NCBI GenBank assembly: GCA_902780505.1
Contig: CACZFN010000001.1
Span: forward strand, 1-64,000
DNA length: 64,000 nucleotides
Reading direction: 5' to 3'
DNA from: an uncultured Ruminococcus sp.
Lineage (GTDB): Bacteria; Bacillota; Clostridia; Oscillospirales; Ruminococcaceae
The notes beneath the pieces are model-generated. The model searched no databases and was not told where the DNA came from. It saw nothing but the letters and a program-made list of their open reading frames with translations. Below, one piece after another: positions 44,096 to 52,715 of this stretch (the stretch's first letter is position 1; every line of letters starts with the position of its first letter). The position numbers and the translations under genes are program-made.

Positions 44096-46030
44096 ATGCT
44101 TTTAAATTTAGAAAACATTTATAAATACTTTGACGGAGAACCTGTTCTTAAAGACATAAACCTGACAATCGAAGACCATGAATGCGTCGGGCTTATAGGT
44201 CACAACGGCTGTGGCAAGTCAACACTATTGAACATTATTACAGGCAAAGAGGAATTTGACAGGACTGTTGACGGAAAAGGACAGGTAAGCATTTCAGGCA
44301 AGACTACTATCGGCTACCTTATGCAGAACAGCGGGCTTGATACGTCTTCGACAATTGAAGAACAGATGCGGCTGCCATTTAAAGAACTCCTGGAGATCAA
44401 ATCGCAGATGCATGAGCTTGAAGCTGTAATGTCCAAAGATGCTGACATGAATGAGGCTTCCGACAGATATGCAGAGCTTTCTTCATATTTTGAAGCGCAG
44501 GACGGTTACAGGATAGATGTCAAGATAAACACCGTTTTAAACGGTATGGGTTTTGAAGATACGCCTAAAGACAGGATAATCTCTACCCTGTCGGGCGGTG
44601 AAAAGACAAGGCTTGCAATGGCAAAACTACTTCTTGAAGAACCTAATCTGCTGATCCTTGACGAGCCTACCAATCATCTTGATTTTAAAACGCTGTCGTG
44701 GCTTGAGGAACATCTCAAAGGCTACAAAGGATCAGTTTTGATAGTATCACATGACAGATATTTTCTAAACAAGCTATGCACACGGATATGCGAGATAGAA
44801 AATTGCAGGCTTACAAGCTATAAGGGTGATTATTCTGCATATCTCGTTCAGAAAAAAATGAACAGCGAACGTCAGCTGAAAGAATATGAAGCGCAGCAAA
44901 AAGAGATCGCAAAGCTTGAAGATTACATTGCACGAAACAAAACACGGGCATCAACTGCGAAAATGGCAAAAAGCCGCGAAGCGCAGTTAGAGCATATAGA
45001 GCTTATCGAAAAGCCGAAGATGTTCACAAAGCCGCCGCGTATAAAGCTTGAATACGATATTGCCCCTGTAAAAGATGTCCTTGACGTTAAAGGCGCCGAA
45101 GTTGCTGTCGGCGAGGGCGATAATAAGCGTGTTCTTGTAAAAAGCCTTGATATGCACGTACTAAGGGGCGAACACATAGCGATCGTAGGTGCAAACGGAA
45201 TAGGAAAATCATCAATCATAAAAATGATACAGGGCATTATCCCCCACGAAAACGGAACTGTCAGATTTGGCGGGAATGTAAGGATATCATATTTTGAGCA
45301 GGAAAACACGACGCTAAACCCACATTCAACAGTTCTTGATGAAATAATGCGGCGTTTTCCACGGCTGACCGAAAAAGATGCAAGAAGTGCCCTTGCGGCT
45401 GTTCTGATAGGGGCTGATGATGTTTACAAGCCAACTTCGGTACTGAGCGGTGGTGAAAGAGCAAAGCTATGCTTTGCGATAATGGCATTTACAAGAGGAA
45501 ACGTACTAATTCTTGACGAGCCCACCAACCACCTTGACCTATCGACAAAAGAAGTCCTTGATGATGTTCTTGCACAGTTTGACGGAACGATCATACTTGT
45601 TTCACACGACAGATACCTTATCAACAAAGTGGCGACAAAGGTGATAGAAGTAACTGAAAACGGCACGGAGGAATTTGAGGGCAACTACGATAAATACATA
45701 GAAGCAAAAAAACTCACAGCCGCCCAAAGAGAGCAGGCGATCGAGCAATTAAAGGAAAAGAAGCTCAACGAAGAACGTGAGATAAAGAAGCAAAATACAT
45801 ATCGTTCAAAACAGCAAAGGGCTGAAAGTGCCAGGAAACGCCTTCGCATAAGCGAACTTGAAAAAGAGATCGAGGAGCTTGAAGTTCGGATCTTCACGCT
45901 TGAAAACGAGATTTCCGAGCCTGATATATCTCAGAATTTTGAGGTCATGAATGAAAAATGCAAGGAACTTGAAAAATGCAGAACTTCGTTAGATGAAAAA
46001 ATGGACGAATGGGCTGAACTTGAAGAATAG
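44096..46030 (+). CDS. ABC-F family ATPase (ribosome-associated)
   Basis: A 644-residue protein with two ABC cassettes and no membrane domain. Walker A motifs are GHNGCGKST near 36 and GANGIGKSS near 368. Signature LSGGEKTRLA (first half) and LSGGERAKLC (second half), Walker B ILDEPTNHLD twice. The P-site interaction linker runs about 245-320 (KMNSERQLKEYEAQQKEI). The C-terminus is a charged coiled coil (about 545-640). ABC-F proteins bind the ribosomal E site and relieve stalling or protect from antibiotics; the class cannot be fixed by eye. AGGAGAGATAAA precedes ATG 44096. Confidence 0.92.
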   Translation: MLLNLENIYKYFDGEPVLKDINLTIEDHECVGLIGHNGCGKSTLLNIITGKEEFDRTVDGKGQVSISGKTTIGYLMQNSGLDTSSTIEEQMRLPFKELLEIKSQMHELEAVMSKDADMNEASDRYAELSSYFEAQDGYRIDVKINTVLNGMGFEDTPKDRIISTLSGGEKTRLAMAKLLLEEPNLLILDEPTNHLDFKTLSWLEEHLKGYKGSVLIVSHDRYFLNKLCTRICEIENCRLTSYKGDYSAYLVQKKMNSERQLKEYEAQQKEIAKLEDYIARNKTRASTAKMAKSREAQLEHIELIEKPKMFTKPPRIKLEYDIAPVKDVLDVKGAEVAVGEGDNKRVLVKSLDMHVLRGEHIAIVGANGIGKSSIIKMIQGIIPHENGTVRFGGNVRISYFEQENTTLNPHSTVLDEIMRRFPRLTEKDARSALAAVLIGADDVYKPTSVLSGGERAKLCFAIMAFTRGNVLILDEPTNHLDLSTKEVLDDVLAQFDGTIILVSHDRYLINKVATKVIEVTENGTEEFEGNYDKYIEAKKLTAAQREQAIEQLKEKKLNEEREIKKQNTYRSKQQRAESARKRLRISELEKEIEELEVRIFTLENEISEPDISQNFEVMNEKCKELEKCRTSLDEKMDEWAELEE

Positions 46031-46033
46031 AAA

Positions 46034-46068
46034 GATCCCGCACAATTAACTGCGGGATCATTTTTTAT
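46034..46068 (+). terminator. Terminator of the ABC-F gene
   Basis: GATCCCGCA / TGCGGGATC with an 8-nt loop, then ATTTTTTAT. Confidence 0.85.
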
Positions 46069-46100
46069 ATTTATAAACGGCTGAAATCAAAAATACTATA

Positions 46101-46724
46101 TCAGTCCTTACCGCCCTTTATTATCGGCGACAAAGGCTTGTAAATCACCATTGTAACAAGTGCACAAAGCACGCCCTTGACAAAAGTAAACGGGAGATTG
46201 AATATGCAAAGTGCTTCAAATATCGAACCGGTTTCTGGCCTTATTGCCTTATATGCGCCGAGAATAGCCTGTTCACCGCCATAAGCTTTAAAGTATATCG
46301 GGTATACAATAAAATAATTAAGCGGCAGACTTATAAGCGTAAACACAACCACACCGATAAGGCAGCTGATAACAGCGCCCTTACGAGTTTTATTCTTCAG
46401 GTAGATAAGCCCTGCTGTAAGTGCAAATACAGCACTTGTCACAAAATCAAATATATCACCTATGCCCATTGTAGTACCAAAGCCTTTGATAACAAGATGA
46501 ACAAGGTTTTTGATAAGGCAAACAGTAACTCCGGCAACAGGCCCCATAGAAAAGCCCGCCACAAGCGAAATTACATTTGACAGGTCAAGTTTGATAAACC
46601 CCGGCATAAACGGCACAGGGAAATCGAGATAATAGATAACAATTGCCACTGCGCTCATCATAGCCGTTAAGACCATTTTTCTTGTAGTAAATAATGAATG
46701 TTTTCTTTCGATCGTGTTTGTCAT
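46101..46724 (-). CDS. ribU: Riboflavin ECF transporter S component
   Basis: A 207-residue membrane protein with six helices, the substrate-binding subunit of an energy-coupling factor transporter. Family motifs include VLTAMMSAVAIVIYYLDFPV, KLDLSNVISLVAGF and GPVAGVTVCLIKNLVHL. The preceding FMN riboswitch supports riboflavin as substrate. GGAGGAATTTTTT precedes ATG 46724. The shared energising module (EcfA/A'/T) is not in the window, as usual for a group II system. Confidence 0.95.
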   Translation of the reverse strand: MTNTIERKHSLFTTRKMVLTAMMSAVAIVIYYLDFPVPFMPGFIKLDLSNVISLVAGFSMGPVAGVTVCLIKNLVHLVIKGFGTTMGIGDIFDFVTSAVFALTAGLIYLKNKTRKGAVISCLIGVVVFTLISLPLNYFIVYPIYFKAYGGEQAILGAYKAIRPETGSIFEALCIFNLPFTFVKGVLCALVTMVIYKPLSPIIKGGKD

Positions 46725-46779
46725 AAAAAATTCCTCCAGTAATAAAATCAGGAGAAACAGCAGGTAGTGTTACAAAAGA

Positions 46780-46806
46780 AAAACTCCCCGTAAAAACGGG
46801 GAGCAG
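46780..46806 (-). terminator. Expression-platform terminator of the FMN riboswitch
   Basis: On the minus strand, GCTCCCCG-TTTTTA-CGGGGAG then TTTTTC, placed between the aptamer and ribU. It would end transcription when FMN is bound. Confidence 0.85.
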
Positions 46807-46814
46807 GTTTTGCT

Positions 46815-46938
46815 AAAATCTGTTGCTTCTTCCATCCGGACTTTAACCGTCGGTTTCGGAATTTCACCGAATCAGCGCGATTTATCGCGGTCGAGGACTA
46901 TTACCTCCGGTGTGGAATTTCACCACCCCTCGAAACAA
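46815..46938 (-). ncRNA. FMN riboswitch (RFN element)
   Basis: On the minus strand the conserved core is easy to read: GAGGGGTGGTGAAATTCC, then ACCGGAGGTAATAGTCC, a variable CGCGATAAATCGCG hairpin, CTGATTCGGTGAAATTCCG, ACCGACGGTTAAAGTCCGG, and ATGGAAGAAG. The closing P1 stem pairs TGTTTC with GAAGCA. CTGACT-17-TTATAT upstream (about 46945-46973, minus) may be the promoter. Confidence 0.95.
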
Positions 46939-46968
46939 ATATAATAATATCAGCCGTTATAAGTCAGA

Positions 46969-47421
46969 TCATTCCTCATCAGATTCGATCTCGGAATAGT
47001 CAAACTCTATCTTTTCGCCGCAATTAGGGCAGTCGATAGAGCCCTCCTCAACGATACTTTCACCGAGTCTGATAGTTTCTCCGCAGCTTGGGCAGATACA
47101 TTCATACATAAAGTCGCCCTCAAAATCCTCTGCGGGATCATAATCGTCGTCATCATCAATTTCTTCATAATCGTCAAGGTCTTCATAATCGGCATCATCA
47201 TCAAAGTATACTGCTTCTTCAAGATCACCGAGGTCTGAATCAATATCGTCGATAATCTCAACAGCTTCATCAACTTCGTCGGCAATATCTTCAATAGATA
47301 ACGCCATATCATCAAGAATATCAGCCATTATCCTCAGAACCTTACCCTGATCGGTAGAATCATCTATCTTCAGACCGTCCATTAGTCCTTTAAGATAAGA
47401 TACTCTCTGTGAAAGCTCCAT
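46969..47421 (-). CDS. CD1247 N-terminal domain protein with zinc ribbon
   Basis: A 150-residue, very acidic protein. The N-terminal domain (MELSQRVSYLKGLMDGLKID, then LDDMALSIEDIADEVDEA) matches a clostridial family named after C. difficile CD1247. A long Asp/Glu run follows (about 70-105), then a zinc ribbon with CPSCG ... CPNCG. ATG 47421 has GGAGGGGTTAAT upstream. It lies 33 nt after efp, apparently co-transcribed. The function is unknown; it could be a ribosome- or RNA-polymerase-associated factor, judging only by shape. Confidence 0.85.
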   Translation of the reverse strand: MELSQRVSYLKGLMDGLKIDDSTDQGKVLRIMADILDDMALSIEDIADEVDEAVEIIDDIDSDLGDLEEAVYFDDDADYEDLDDYEEIDDDDDYDPAEDFEGDFMYECICPSCGETIRLGESIVEEGSIDCPNCGEKIEFDYSEIESDEE

Positions 47422-47454
47422 ATTAACCCCTCCAATCATTCAAACAGTCTTGAC

Positions 47455-48012
47455 TCACGCACGCTCCATATACTCACAGGTACGTGTGTCTATCCTGATC
47501 CTGTCGCCAGTGTTGATAAACAGCGGAACTTTAAGTTCTGCACCTGTTTCAACTGTTGCAGGCTTAGTAGCATTTGTAGCTGTATCACCCTTGAAACCGG
47601 GATCAGTATCAGTTACTTCAAGTTCAACGAATGTAGGCGGCTCAACACCGAAAACCTTACCCTTATATGAAAGGATCTTACATACCATATTCTCTTTAAC
47701 GAACTTAAAGTTATCGGAAAGCTCACTGCCGTTTACAGGGACCATATCATAAGTTTCGGGATCCATAAAGTAATAAAGATCACCGTCTGCATAAGAAAAC
47801 TCCATATCCTTTCTCTCAATGAAAGCTGTTTCAAACTTAGCACTGGGGTTATAGGATTTTTCAATTACAGCACCTGTTATAACATTTTTAGTTTTTGTTC
47901 TTACAAAAGCAGCGCCCTTACCGGGTTTTACGTGCTGAAACTCTACAACCTGAAGGACATTACCATCCTCCTCAAATGTCACACCGTTTCTGAAATCGCC
48001 AGCAGTAATCAT
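47455..48012 (-). CDS. efp: Elongation factor P
   Basis: The 185-residue translation factor that rescues ribosomes stalled at polyproline. The N-terminal KOW-like domain has [35 protein letters not shown] split by the modification loop (KPGKG, Lys near 32); two OB domains follow, and the C-terminus [17 protein letters not shown] is canonical. A GGAGGTAAATTT site precedes ATG 48012. It has its own promoter downstream of the pepP-like gene. Confidence 0.96.
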   Translation of the reverse strand: MITAGDFRNGVTFEEDGNVLQVVEFQHVKPGKGAAFVRTKTKNVITGAVIEKSYNPSAKFETAFIERKDMEFSYADGDLYYFMDPETYDMVPVNGSELSDNFKFVKENMVCKILSYKGKVFGVEPPTFVELEVTDTDPGFKGDTATNATKPATVETGAELKVPLFINTGDRIRIDTRTCEYMERA

Positions 48013-48075
48013 AAATTTACCTCCAAATCAAATTAGCAGACTGCGGGCAAAGTCACCCACAACATCTCTACAGAT

Positions 48076-48104
48076 ATTTTAACATATTTTTTCCTACATT
48101 GCAA
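48076..48104 (-). promoter_or_regulatory. Promoter of efp
   Basis: On the minus strand, TTGCAA (48099-48104), 17 nt, TAAAAT (48076-48081). An AAGTGTT/AACACTT inverted repeat overlaps the region just upstream of the -35. Confidence 0.65.
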
Positions 48105-48137
48105 GTGTTTTAACACTTTTTTAAAAACTTAATATTT

Positions 48138-49205
48138 TCAAAGACGTACAAGTTCTTTAGGTGCTTTAGTCATATTAATACAGCCATTTTCTGTAACTAT
48201 TACAAAATCCTCTATTCTCACGCCGAATTCGTTTTCAATATATATTCCGGGTTCAACAGTAACAACACTGCCGGCAGGTATAACACCGTCATAGCTTCCT
48301 GCGGCATACGGCGGTTCGTGGATATCCATACCCACACCGTGGCCGAGCGAATGCCCGAACTGTTTACCGTAGCCTGAGGCTTCGATAATATCTCTCGAGA
48401 TCTTATCAAGTTCTCTGCCCGTTATCCCTGCCTTTACTGCGCTTATACCCGCAAGCTGTGCTTCAAGGACGATACTGTATACCTCCTTCATTTTTTCACT
48501 CGGTTCACCTACACACAACGTCCTTGTCATATCACTGTGGTAGCCGTCTACAACTGCGCCGTAATCAAGCAGGACAAAATCGCCCTTTTCGATCTTCTTT
48601 TCACCCGGCACACCATGCGGCAAAGATGTATTCTTGCCTGAAAGGGCAATTGTATCAAACGAAAGTGCTTCAGCGCCGTTTTTCAGCATAAAATAATCAA
48701 GTTCAAGCTGTATCTCACGTTCAGTCCTGCCTGTATCAATGAACCCGAACATATGCTCAAGTCCTGCTTCAGCGATACGCTGGGCTTTTATCATACATTC
48801 TGTTTCTTCATCAGTTTTTACCATTCTCAGTGAATTGATCTTATCTGACAAGCCGTTTCCCGCATCAACATAAAACTTCAGCTTTTCCTTAAAGGTATTG
48901 AGCTCCGAGACGGTCATCGTCATATTTTCAATACTGACCGTACCTGCATTATGCTTTTTCATCAGCTTTTCAAGCTGTAAATAGAGCTTATCCTGCAAAA
49001 TGACCTCAATGAAATCATCATTTTCAAGGAGTTTTTTTGCTTTTTCGATATATCTGAAATCAATTATAAAATATGCCTTTTCTTTAAACAGAAGTATACA
49101 CCCCGCACTTGACTTCATACCTGTAAGGTATCTTCTGTTTACGTCAGATGTTATAAGAGCACAGTCGTTATCAATGACAGAAGCAAGCTGTCTTAGTCTT
49201 GTCAT
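48138..49205 (-). CDS. Xaa-Pro aminopeptidase/dipeptidase (M24 family)
   Basis: A 355-residue metallopeptidase removing N-terminal residues before proline. The N-terminal creatinase-like domain (1-125) is followed by the pita-bread fold. Five metal ligands are visible: Asp in LLDYGAVVDGYHSDMTRT (two), His in GHSLGHGVGMDIHEPP, Glu in VVTVEPGIYIE, and Glu in GVRIEDFV. The start ATG overlaps the aroQ stop by 4 nt. Together with aroQ and efp downstream this is the usual clostridial order. Confidence 0.92.
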   Translation of the reverse strand: MTRLRQLASVIDNDCALITSDVNRRYLTGMKSSAGCILLFKEKAYFIIDFRYIEKAKKLLENDDFIEVILQDKLYLQLEKLMKKHNAGTVSIENMTMTVSELNTFKEKLKFYVDAGNGLSDKINSLRMVKTDEETECMIKAQRIAEAGLEHMFGFIDTGRTEREIQLELDYFMLKNGAEALSFDTIALSGKNTSLPHGVPGEKKIEKGDFVLLDYGAVVDGYHSDMTRTLCVGEPSEKMKEVYSIVLEAQLAGISAVKAGITGRELDKISRDIIEASGYGKQFGHSLGHGVGMDIHEPPYAAGSYDGVIPAGSVVTVEPGIYIENEFGVRIEDFVIVTENGCINMTKAPKELVRL

Positions 49206-49666
49206 TTTTTAGCAAGCCCCCAGCCTTCTTCACCGCCGAAAACTTCAAAAAGTGCATCAACCGCAAGAAAATACGAAGCCTTGCCAAACCCGATGACCGA
49301 ACCGCGGCAGACAGGCGCAATAACAGAAGTCTTCCTGAATTCATCACGCGCTGCTACATTTGACATATGCACTTCTATCACAGGGATCTTTATAGCTTCG
49401 ACAGCGTCCCTGATAGCGTAGCTATAATGTGTATATGCTCCTGCATTAAGAATAACGCCGTCATACACATTTCTTGCTTCATGAAGCTTATCTATGATAG
49501 CGCCCTCAAAGTTTGACTGAAATATATCGCAGGAAAAGTCCCTTCTTTCAGCCCGGGCCACGATCTGATTGTTGACAGCTTCAAAGGTGTCATTGCCGTA
49601 GTGTTCAGGATCACGATCACCTAAAAGGTTCAGATTCGGACCATGGATAACAAGTATTCTTTTCAT
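49202..49666 (-). CDS. aroQ: 3-dehydroquinate dehydratase, type II
   Basis: A 154-residue dodecameric enzyme of the shikimate pathway. Active-site features are HGPNLNLLGDRDPEHYG with the catalytic Tyr, NAGAYTHYSYAIRDAV, and the catalytic His in VIEVHMSNV. GGAGGAATAATA precedes ATG 49666, which I use rather than a frame extension. It is coupled to the downstream peptidase by an ATGA overlap. Confidence 0.95.
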   Translation of the reverse strand: MKRILVIHGPNLNLLGDRDPEHYGNDTFEAVNNQIVARAERRDFSCDIFQSNFEGAIIDKLHEARNVYDGVILNAGAYTHYSYAIRDAVEAIKIPVIEVHMSNVAARDEFRKTSVIAPVCRGSVIGFGKASYFLAVDALFEVFGGEEGWGLAKK

Positions 49667-49680
49667 TATTATTCCTCCAT

Positions 49681-50202
49681 TCAAGTGCCGTCGAACACAA
49701 GCGGCGCTCTTGCTATAACTTTATATGGCTCACATCTTGCAAGTGCAGATGTGCGCAGATCACATTCAAAAGGCGTAAAATTCTTACTTAGATGCAAAAA
49801 CAGTTCATCAGCCTCAGCGGGGCATGGTTCATAGCCTACAGTGACATAAGGAAACCATCTGCTCGGCAGGTATTTCCCGTTAAAGCCTGCATCAAAATGC
49901 TTTGAAAGTGTGGCATAAGCCTTATAATAATTTGATTTAAGCTTATCACTTAGTTCTGCTCTCAGATAGATCGTACCGTTTTCAAACATTCCGGCACTGT
50001 CAAACATGATCCTTACAGGTTCAAGAAACTGTGAAATACCGCTGTAATAATCCATTATAACACTTTCACGCTCACATATAAATGCGCCTATATTAATATT
50101 CGGTCTTATCCCGTTTGTGATAATAAACTCCGAGCATATATAATCAAAAAGCTTGATAACGCCCTTATTATCAAGCTCAAGAAGTACAGAGTACAGCGCC
50201 AT
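49681..50202 (-). CDS. 2H-phosphoesterase-like protein lacking both catalytic His
   Basis: A 173-residue protein whose strand pattern matches the 2'-5' RNA ligase-like (2H) fold. The two HxT/S-type motifs appear as PNINIGAF near residue 34 and FPYVTVGY near 120, so both catalytic histidines are replaced (Asn and Tyr). It probably binds RNA or nucleotide without cleaving it, or does something else. AAAGGAG is before ATG 50202; a 3-nt gap separates it from the endonuclease IV-like gene upstream. Confidence 0.55.
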   Translation of the reverse strand: MALYSVLLELDNKGVIKLFDYICSEFIITNGIRPNINIGAFICERESVIMDYYSGISQFLEPVRIMFDSAGMFENGTIYLRAELSDKLKSNYYKAYATLSKHFDAGFNGKYLPSRWFPYVTVGYEPCPAEADELFLHLSKNFTPFECDLRTSALARCEPYKVIARAPLVFDGT

Positions 50203-50205
50203 AGG

Positions 50206-51063
50206 CTACTCCTTTACTGAAAGGTAGAAGTTTTTCATTGCAAGGGCATCAATATCCTGCGTACCTGCACTTTCACAGATAAACACAGGTGAAAGCCCCT
50301 TTTTGGCAACGATCTCCATAAGAGGTTCATAATCGGGGCCAAAGCCCTGATCATCATCAAAAGTCAGATGCTTCTTTTCACCGCCGGGAACAGTAAACAT
50401 TATCTTTGAAAAATGACTGTGGAATTTTTTAAGCCTGTCGCTGCCTATCATATTCTCGACTTCATCAAGCATTTTTTCATACTCCGCCTTACCTTTGATA
50501 AACCCAAAATCCCTTGCATTCAGATGACCAAAGTCAATAGTCGGCAAAAAGGTATCATCAAGTCTGCAAAGTTCCAGAACCTCTGTTAGGTTGCCAAGCT
50601 GGTTTACCTTACCCATAGTTTCGGGGCAGAAAACGATATGCTCAAACCCCTGTTCAACAGCCATTTTACGGGCGCGGACAAGGGTATCCTTAGCAAGTTC
50701 CAAAGCCTCCTGCCTTGTGATCTTCGCACAGGATCCGCTATGTATAACGATACGCTCAGCCCCGATACGGGAAGCCGCATCGCATGACTGCAAAATATAA
50801 TTGATGCTATTATCTCTTTTTTCCTCCTCAACACTTGAAAGAGATATAAAATAGGGTGCATGAAGTGAAAGTGTTATCCCATTTTCCTGCGCCCTTGCTT
50901 TAAGGTCACTTGCAAGCTTGTCGGAAACACGAACCCCCCTGCCGCACTGGTATTCATAGTGGTCAAGCCCCATTTCCCTCAAATACTTTGGGGCATCTAC
51001 AGTTGATTTATGCGATTTGGAATAAGCATCGCTATTCCCGGCAGGGCCGAATTTTGCAGGCAT
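50206..51063 (-). CDS. Endonuclease IV-type TIM-barrel protein
   Basis: A 285-residue AP-endonuclease family 2 (Nfo-like) TIM barrel. Metal-site residues are visible in LSLHAPYFISL, IVIHSGS, CPETMG, TIDFGHLNARD, KFHSHFSKI and FICESAG, in the order expected for the three-zinc site. It may repair abasic sites. The N-terminus MPAKFGPAGNSDAY is as in clostridial homologues. ATG 51063 is preferred for SD distance (AAAGG, 9 nt). It is inside an operon with yqeG upstream. Confidence 0.85.
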   Translation of the reverse strand: MPAKFGPAGNSDAYSKSHKSTVDAPKYLREMGLDHYEYQCGRGVRVSDKLASDLKARAQENGITLSLHAPYFISLSSVEEEKRDNSINYILQSCDAASRIGAERIVIHSGSCAKITRQEALELAKDTLVRARKMAVEQGFEHIVFCPETMGKVNQLGNLTEVLELCRLDDTFLPTIDFGHLNARDFGFIKGKAEYEKMLDEVENMIGSDRLKKFHSHFSKIMFTVPGGEKKHLTFDDDQGFGPDYEPLMEIVAKKGLSPVFICESAGTQDIDALAMKNFYLSVKE

Positions 51064-51088
51064 TTTCATCTACCTTTCCGTTTCTTTT

Positions 51089-51520
51089 TTACATTTGGTT
51101 TATATTGTTTTGCTGTGTATTTCTCATATACGCGCGCTTCATAACCTCCGCAAATTCCTTTGCAGGCTTTGTAAAGAGCGAAACCGAAATAACACTTCCG
51201 TCCTTTAATTCTACTCTTAAAGTATTTCTGGTCGTCATCATAAGGGAAAATATCTCATCATAGCTTACTTCCCTTTTCTTGCCGAACACATTTGTATAAA
51301 GAAAGCCGTTTTCGTCATACTCATATTTCAGCATAAAATACATTAATATAACGACAACCGAGCTGACAGAAAAAATAAGCCCATAAAAAATATCGGCATA
51401 GAACCTGTTTTTATCGTCAGTCACAAAAGCCTGCGCAAACGAAACAGCGCCAAAGATAAGAACTGTCAGCCCGCAGACAAGTGCCAAGACAGTAATTCTT
51501 ACAGTTTTTCTATCACCCAT
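51089..51520 (-). CDS. Two-helix membrane protein with PH-like tail
   Basis: A 143-residue protein: two membrane helices (ITVLALVCGLTVLIFGAVSF and FYGLIFSVSSVVVILMYFML), then a soluble beta-rich part (FLYTNVFGKKREVSYDEIFS, LRVELKDGSVISVSLFT), like the small bacterial PH-type membrane proteins. The SD is weak and the start is 2 nt after the previous stop, suggesting coupling. Function unknown. Confidence 0.7.
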   Translation of the reverse strand: MGDRKTVRITVLALVCGLTVLIFGAVSFAQAFVTDDKNRFYADIFYGLIFSVSSVVVILMYFMLKYEYDENGFLYTNVFGKKREVSYDEIFSLMMTTRNTLRVELKDGSVISVSLFTKPAKEFAEVMKRAYMRNTQQNNINQM

Positions 51521-51522
51521 TA

Positions 51523-51744
51523 TCAGTTTTTGGTATCGATCGGGTTATTCTTGATATCCTCTTCTTCAACTATAGAGGGGGATACCTTTATAACATAATC
51601 AAGATTTATATACTGGATATATCCCTCACTGTTTATCTTTATCCAGCCGTCATATACATCAAGCACAAGGCTTGAAGCAAAATAATCATTAGTTGTTTCG
51701 ATATCATACTTACCGCCGATAAATTCACGCATAAATCTGTTCAT
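51523..51744 (-). CDS. Small conserved-looking protein, function unknown
   Basis: A 73-residue soluble protein with alternating strands (LVLDVYDGWIKINSEGYIQYI). There are no Cys pairs, helices or membrane segments of note. AGGAG is 9 nt before ATG 51744, which overlaps the yqeG stop (51747-51749) closely. It is probably a real gene because of the SD and coupling. Confidence 0.6.
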   Translation of the reverse strand: MNRFMREFIGGKYDIETTNDYFASSLVLDVYDGWIKINSEGYIQYINLDYVIKVSPSIVEEEDIKNNPIDTKN

Positions 51745-51746
51745 AG

Positions 51747-52250
51747 TCACTTCTCCTTTTTAATAATTCTGTCTGCCTTAGGCAAAAACGGTCGTTCACA
51801 CCAGCGTTTGAACCTGAAAGGTCTGCTTGTTTCAGGTTCTATCGGGAACACAAACAATGAACGTATCCCTTTAAGATTACACCCAAGAACATCAGTAAAT
51901 ATCTGATCCCCGACAGACGCAACATATCTCTTATCTATACCAAGCCGCTTTATTGCCCTTGTATAGCCAAAAGTCAACGGCTTTCTGCCCTCACATTCAT
52001 AATCCACATCAAGCTTATCAGCAAAAGGTTTCACCCTCGGCGGGTGATTATTTGATACTATTATAAGCTTGATACCCGCTGTTTTCATCAGTCCTATCCA
52101 TTCAATACTCTTTTGCGGAACTTCCGGATTATTATGGGTTGTAAGGGTATTATCAAGGTCAAGAATAAGCGCTTTGATACTCTTTTTCTTTAAAAACTGC
52201 GGGGTAATATCCCCCACCTTATCAAATACATATGTAGGACGAAACAGCAT
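51747..52250 (-). CDS. yqeG: YqeG-family HAD phosphatase (subclass IIIA)
   Basis: A 167-residue HAD hydrolase. The nucleophile motif DLDNTLTTHN is near 30, motif II VSNNHP near 66, Lys/motif III RKPLTFGYTRAI near 89 and motif IV VGDQIFTDVLG near 112. The YqeG family includes phosphatidylglycerophosphate phosphatase-like enzymes; the substrate here is not proven. GGGGGAG precedes ATG 52250. It heads an operon of about seven genes running to the pepP-like peptidase. Confidence 0.9.
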   Translation of the reverse strand: MLFRPTYVFDKVGDITPQFLKKKSIKALILDLDNTLTTHNNPEVPQKSIEWIGLMKTAGIKLIIVSNNHPPRVKPFADKLDVDYECEGRKPLTFGYTRAIKRLGIDKRYVASVGDQIFTDVLGCNLKGIRSLFVFPIEPETSRPFRFKRWCERPFLPKADRIIKKEK

Positions 52251-52278
52251 ATACTCCCCCTGCTTGATAAACTAAAAC

Positions 52279-52307
52279 AAAAAGCGGACAATACAATTGC
52301 CCGCTTT
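52279..52307 (-). terminator. Terminator of rpsU
   Basis: On the minus strand, AAAGCGGGCAAT / ATTGTCCGCTTT (one mismatch), then TTG. It is 10 nt past the rpsU stop. Confidence 0.8.
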
Positions 52308-52316
52308 AAATGCATA

Positions 52317-52490
52317 TTAGTATTTGCGCTTACGAGCAGCTTCGGATTTCTTCTTGCGCTTTACCGAAGGCTTTTCGTAGTGTTCTCTTTTACGAACCTC
52401 GGCAATAACGCCGTCTTTAGCACAGGACCTCTTAAAACGTTTAAGAGCTGTATCTAATGTTTCGTTCTTTCCAACACGAACTTCTGCCAA
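52317..52490 (-). CDS. rpsU: 30S ribosomal protein S21
   Basis: A 57-residue basic protein: [19 protein letters not shown] and the C-terminal [14 protein letters not shown] are typical of S21. The start is a TTG at 52490 with GGGAGGGAATTGATT upstream; the frame stays open for 52 codons further, but that extension does not belong to S21. S21 helps base-pairing of 16S rRNA with mRNA. Monocistronic, with strong promoter and terminator. Confidence 0.93.
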   Translation of the reverse strand: MAEVRVGKNETLDTALKRFKRSCAKDGVIAEVRKREHYEKPSVKRKKKSEAARKRKY

Positions 52491-52655
52491 AATCAATTCC
52501 CTCCCTTTGTCACCGTAAACAGAGGTAACAAATACTGGTACGCCAAAGCCCTCGGTGTTTAGTGAAGGTTGTCTGCCCTGCAAACAATGTAAAGCGATGA
52601 ACGCTTTTAAATCTCTGTTATCAAAGAGCCCAAGCATATTATCCAATATAATTAC
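52491..52655 (-). other. Long 5' leader of rpsU
   Basis: About 165 nt lie between the promoter and the TTG start, unusually long for this genome. It carries an open frame with an ATG at 52637 in the S21 frame but no SD for it. Several short inverted repeats are present; I cannot assign a known leader. It is a candidate autoregulatory region. Confidence 0.4.
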
Positions 52656-52662
52656 ATTCTAT

Positions 52663-52691
52663 ATTATACAATATTTTTATAAATAAGTCAA
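52663..52691 (-). promoter_or_regulatory. Promoter of rpsU
   Basis: On the minus strand, TTGACT (52686-52691), 17 nt, TATAAT (52663-52668). Confidence 0.8.
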
Positions 52692-52715
52692 GAGGTTTAC
52701 AGCATTTTTTGAAAA

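Noticed and set aside
52576..52646. N-terminal extension making S21 a 109-residue protein
   Set aside because: S21 is about 57 residues and a strong SD precedes the TTG at 52490. The upstream codons show no S21 likeness.
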